Source: Desulfosporosinus sp.
Lineage (GTDB): Bacteria; Bacillota; Desulfitobacteriia; Desulfitobacteriales; Desulfitobacteriaceae
Direction of reading: 5' to 3'
NCBI GenBank assembly: GCA_020692355.1
Contig: JAIMKP010000001.1
Coordinates: 62,001-126,000, forward strand
Length of the DNA stretch: 64,000 nucleotides
The notes beneath the pieces are model-generated. The model worked only from the letters and a program-made list of their open reading frames with translations. It was not told where the DNA came from and did not search any database. Of this stretch, positions 61,478 to 64,000 are shown piece after piece. The translations under genes and the position numbers were made by a program. Position 1 is the stretch's first letter. Each line of letters begins with the position of its first letter.

Positions 61478-62776
61478 TTAACCTAGTTCGCTCGAAATCC
61501 GTTTCGCCCGCATCTCAGCTTCTGCACAAACCTTTTTCTCATCCAAAGTCAAAAGCCGGCGCTCTTCCATCAAGAGCTTCCCATCCACCATGACGGTGCG
61601 GACATCTCCGGCATGAGCCGCATACACCAGGTGGGCAGGTATCGAAAAGCGGGGATAAAAATGCGGTTGATCGAAGTTGATCGTGATCAGATCCGCCTTG
61701 AAACCTGGGGCAAGCATCCCTAAGTCTTCCCAGCCCAGGACTTGAGCTCCGCCTACGGTAGCCAATTTCAAGACTTCATAGGCCGGAAGAGCGCTGGAAT
61801 TGACCCGGAGCTTCTGCTGGAAAGCAGCCGTCCGCATCTCCCCGAAGAGATCCAAGTTATTGTTGCTGGAGGCTCCATCCGTCCCGAGTCCGACCGCCAC
61901 TCCCCTGGCTATAAGTTCCGGGATCGGGGCGGTTCCGCTATTGAGTTTCATATTGCTCTCCGGATTATGGGCTACACAAACATGTTGCTTAGCCAGAATC
62001 TCCCTATCCTCTTCGGTCAAGTGTACCGCATGGGCAGCGACCACATGCCCGCCGAAGAGGCCGATGTCATTGAGCCATTGAACCGGAGTACATCCGTAGC
62101 GTTCCTGAATAATCTTTATTTCATCAAGCGTTTCAGCCACATGGATGTGGATCCCGGCTCCGAGTTTGTCCGCTTCAAGTTTTACCTCTTGCAGGAATTC
62201 CGCCGGACAGGTATAGGGTGCATGCGGACCGAACATGACCCGAACCCGCCCATCACCCGCCTGATGGTAGGTTTTCCAGAGTTCTATATTCTCCTGAAGC
62301 GCCTGCTTCCCATTGGGAGCGTACCCGATCATTCCCCGTGAGAGTACGGCCCGCGTCCCAGCCGACAAAACTGCTTCAGCCACTTGATCCATTGAGGCAT
62401 ACATATCCAGCATGGTCGTGGTTCCGGAGCGAATCATCTCCGCCAAGGCCAGGGCGGTTCCCCAGTAAATATCTTCGTCTGTCAACTTCGCTTCGAAAGG
62501 CCAAACCTTGTCTTCCAACCAAGGCATCAAGGGTAGATCATCGGCGTAACTCCGCAGCAACGTCATGGCCGCATGCGTGTGGGTATTGATAAGTCCTGGC
62601 ATCACTACATCATTCGGATAGTCCAAAACCCGCTCCGGAACAAACCCTTCCGGTATCGAACCTCGAGGGCCGACAGACAGGATTCGTCCCCCATCAATGG
62701 CAATTTCCCCATCCGCATAAAAATCTTCTGGTCCTGTCATCGGCAACACCATGCCGCGTATCAAAAGTCTTGACAT
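61478..62776 (-). CDS. mtaD: 5-methylthioadenosine/S-adenosylhomocysteine deaminase (MtaD-like)
   Basis: Zn/metal-dependent amidohydrolase (432 residues) that deaminates methylthioadenosine, SAH or 5'-deoxyadenosine. The metal site is [16 protein letters not shown] near 58-74; the later ligands are [20 protein letters not shown] and the Asp in [17 protein letters not shown]. The MtaD/SAHD motif [23 protein letters not shown] is present. ATG 62776 follows AAAGGGAGTGG. It converges on the broken fabH with no gap and lies downstream of the class II aldolase and mtnA. Confidence 0.9.
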   Translation of the reverse strand: MSRLLIRGMVLPMTGPEDFYADGEIAIDGGRILSVGPRGSIPEGFVPERVLDYPNDVVMPGLINTHTHAAMTLLRSYADDLPLMPWLEDKVWPFEAKLTDEDIYWGTALALAEMIRSGTTTMLDMYASMDQVAEAVLSAGTRAVLSRGMIGYAPNGKQALQENIELWKTYHQAGDGRVRVMFGPHAPYTCPAEFLQEVKLEADKLGAGIHIHVAETLDEIKIIQERYGCTPVQWLNDIGLFGGHVVAAHAVHLTEEDREILAKQHVCVAHNPESNMKLNSGTAPIPELIARGVAVGLGTDGASSNNNLDLFGEMRTAAFQQKLRVNSSALPAYEVLKLATVGGAQVLGWEDLGMLAPGFKADLITINFDQPHFYPRFSIPAHLVYAAHAGDVRTVMVDGKLLMEERRLLTLDEKKVCAEAEMRAKRISSELG

Positions 62777-62866
62777 CGAACCACTCCCTTTGTTTTTCAT
62801 ACCGTTTCAGCGGTACCTCAAAACCTAAAACCCAGCGTGCTGCAAAGCGGAAGCGAGCCAATGGGG

Positions 62867-63505
62867 TTACTTTTGACCATAATGCGTCATATACCCCTGC
62901 CTCATGGTTTCCACATCTTTATCGTTTAGGAGCACAGGGCTCCCCAGCATTTTCGACCAGGCATGAATCATGGCTCCCTTCTCCACCACCTGGCAAACCT
63001 TCCAGGCCTCATCCAAGCTATTTCCTATCCCTACGAGCCCATGATTGGCGAGGAGCACTGCATTGCGCTCCTTCAGACCTTCTGCGGCTGCCAAGGCTAG
63101 CTCCAGTGTGCCGGGCAGTGCATAGTCAGCGGTCTCCACCATACCGCCGACAATCTGTACCAGGTCTTCCACAATAGCAGGAATCGCTGTGCGCGCTACA
63201 GCATGAGCTGTGGCATACACGGAATGTGTATGGACAATGCCCCGGACATCCGGGCGTGCTTTATAAATCCGGGCATGAAGCAACGCTTCGGAAGAAGGAC
63301 GGCGAAAGCCTTCGATCACCCTTCCTTCAGGGTCTAACAGAATCAAATCGCGCTCCGTCAACACACGGTAATCCATCCCGCTCGGGGTAATCCAGAAACC
63401 CCTGTGGGCTTCGTCCCAAGCCGAAAGGTTTCCCCAAGTCCCTGCTACGGCCCCACTCGCAAGCATTTCCCGGCCTAGGCGCAGAAGGCTCTCCCGGATG
63501 CTCAT
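62867..63505 (-). CDS. class II aldolase/adducin family protein (sugar-phosphate aldolase)
   Basis: 212 residues of the class II (zinc) aldolase family, which includes fuculose- and ribulose-phosphate aldolases and MtnB. Zinc ligands are His in [12 protein letters not shown] near 92-94 and His in ANHGLVGIG near 153; the catalytic Glu is in [11 protein letters not shown] near 73. It starts four bases inside the mtnA stop (ATGA overlap), so they are co-translated. A pair of MtnA-type isomerase and class II aldolase matches the methylthioribose/5-deoxyribose shunt, in which the aldolase splits the ribulose 1-phosphate to DHAP and an aldehyde. MtnB dehydratase is the alternative. Confidence 0.87.
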   Translation of the reverse strand: MSIRESLLRLGREMLASGAVAGTWGNLSAWDEAHRGFWITPSGMDYRVLTERDLILLDPEGRVIEGFRRPSSEALLHARIYKARPDVRGIVHTHSVYATAHAVARTAIPAIVEDLVQIVGGMVETADYALPGTLELALAAAEGLKERNAVLLANHGLVGIGNSLDEAWKVCQVVEKGAMIHAWSKMLGSPVLLNDKDVETMRQGYMTHYGQK

Positions 63506-64000
63506 GAGCGCACCATCAGCTTCAGGAGATTGACCGAATACGGCGGCTGAACGATCCCCTTTTCCGTGATGATCCCAGTGATGTATTTAGCCGGGGTCAC
63601 ATCAAATGCCGGATTGTACACCTGGACATCCGGGGGAGCAATCGGAACCCCGAAAACTTCACGAATCTCTTTTCCTTGGCGTTCTTCAATCGGAATATCC
63701 TGCCCGCTAGGCATTTTTAAATCAATAGTTGAAGTCGGAGCGGCGACATAGAACGCAATCCCATGCGCCTGGGCCAAGACCGCCAGGGAATAGGTTCCGA
63801 TTTTATTCGCCGTGTCCCCATTGGAGGCGATGCGATCCGCCCCCACGACCACTAAATCAATTTTCCCCTGTTGCATTAAGAAACCCGCCATATTGTCCGC
63901 GATGAGCGTCACCGGAATCTTATCCTGCATCAGTTCCCAGGTCGTGAGGCGGGCCCCTTGCAAAAACGGGCGCGTCTCATCCGCATAAACATGGATGTCT
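63502..64000 (-). CDS. mtnA: MtnA-type methylthioribose-1-phosphate isomerase (5' part outside window)
   Basis: The C-terminal 165 residues are visible: [21 protein letters not shown], the [21 protein letters not shown] motif with the catalytic Asp, and [20 protein letters not shown]. It converts 5-methylthioribose 1-phosphate (or 5-deoxyribose 1-phosphate) to the ribulose form. The start lies beyond 64000. Operon with the aldolase and probably mtaD downstream. Confidence 0.93.
   Translation of the reverse strand, partial: DIHVYADETRPFLQGARLTTWELMQDKIPVTLIADNMAGFLMQQGKIDLVVVGADRIASNGDTANKIGTYSLAVLAQAHGIAFYVAAPTSTIDLKMPSGQDIPIEERQGKEIREVFGVPIAPPDVQVYNPAFDVTPAKYITGIITEKGIVQPPYSVNLLKLMVRS

Noticed and set aside
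1-64000. CRISPR arrays, tRNA or rRNA genes
   Set aside because: The repeats seen are dispersed single copies, with no regular spacer array, and I found no cloverleaf or rRNA-like sequence on either strand.

Overview
The window reads as one contiguous chromosomal stretch of an anaerobic, endospore-lineage Firmicute close to Desulfitobacterium/Desulfosporosinus (Peptococcaceae-like). I infer this from an 11-gene complex I without NuoEFG, molybdopterin oxidoreductases of the polysulfide/DMSO reductase type, a HydE maturase, a selenium-type molybdenum hydroxylase operon under sigma-54 control, Bacillus-like order of the ffh-rpsP-rimM-trmD-rplS-lepB-rbgA-rnhB genes, and many TTG/GTG starts with strong Shine-Dalgarno sites. 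No species-level evidence was available.

Layout. (1) 1-18 kb, all on the minus strand: a purine/xanthine catabolism cluster. Reading from its promoter end it holds a three-subunit Mo hydroxylase (13.8-16.1, 12.9-13.8, 12.4-12.9 kb), YgfK, a xanthine/uracil-type permease, an SsnA amidohydrolase, a PLP lyase, RidA, diaminopropionate ammonia-lyase, a sigma-54 activator and YgeY. MocA-like and YqeC cofactor-maturation genes lie just upstream. Three good -24/-12 promoters (738-755, 4630-4646, 16299-16315), each with repeated or related motifs 70-110 bp upstream, tie the cluster to its own activator. (2) 18-25 kb: HydE, YifB/ComM, a two-component system, YraN, a decayed TnpB/IS605 element and a type I toxin-antitoxin-like locus. 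(3) 25.6-35.4 kb: nuoABCDHIJKLMN. (4) 35.6-43.1 kb: a conserved translation/secretion block. (5) 43.2-45.1 kb: an AT-rich plus-strand island with an Lrp/AsnC regulator and an unusual radical SAM protein. (6) 45.2-55.7 kb: a frameshifted TfoX gene, a TorD chaperone, a TAT-exported PsrABC-like reductase, a PucR-type regulator, a second leaderless molybdo-enzyme with its ferredoxin, a permease relic and an HTH regulator. (7) 55.9-61 kb, plus strand: CmpB-like membrane protein, HD protein, MMPL exporter and a secreted repeat protein. (8) 61-64 kb: a broken fabH, then MtaD, a class II aldolase and MtnA (cut by the window end), which suggests methylthioadenosine or 5'-deoxyadenosine salvage.

The most unusual feature is a family of palindromic repeats. 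Four long copies (about 120 bp, three consecutive hairpins) and several short copies (about 50 bp) are scattered through the window. Three copies lie in frame inside protein genes (yifB, torD, fabH), adding a peptide with the core PLVEVGV, and the hairpins show compensatory base changes between copies. This resembles the behaviour of Rickettsia palindromic elements. A second REP-like family (GGGACA...TGTCCC) and a structured 130 bp element before rimM add to the repeat load.
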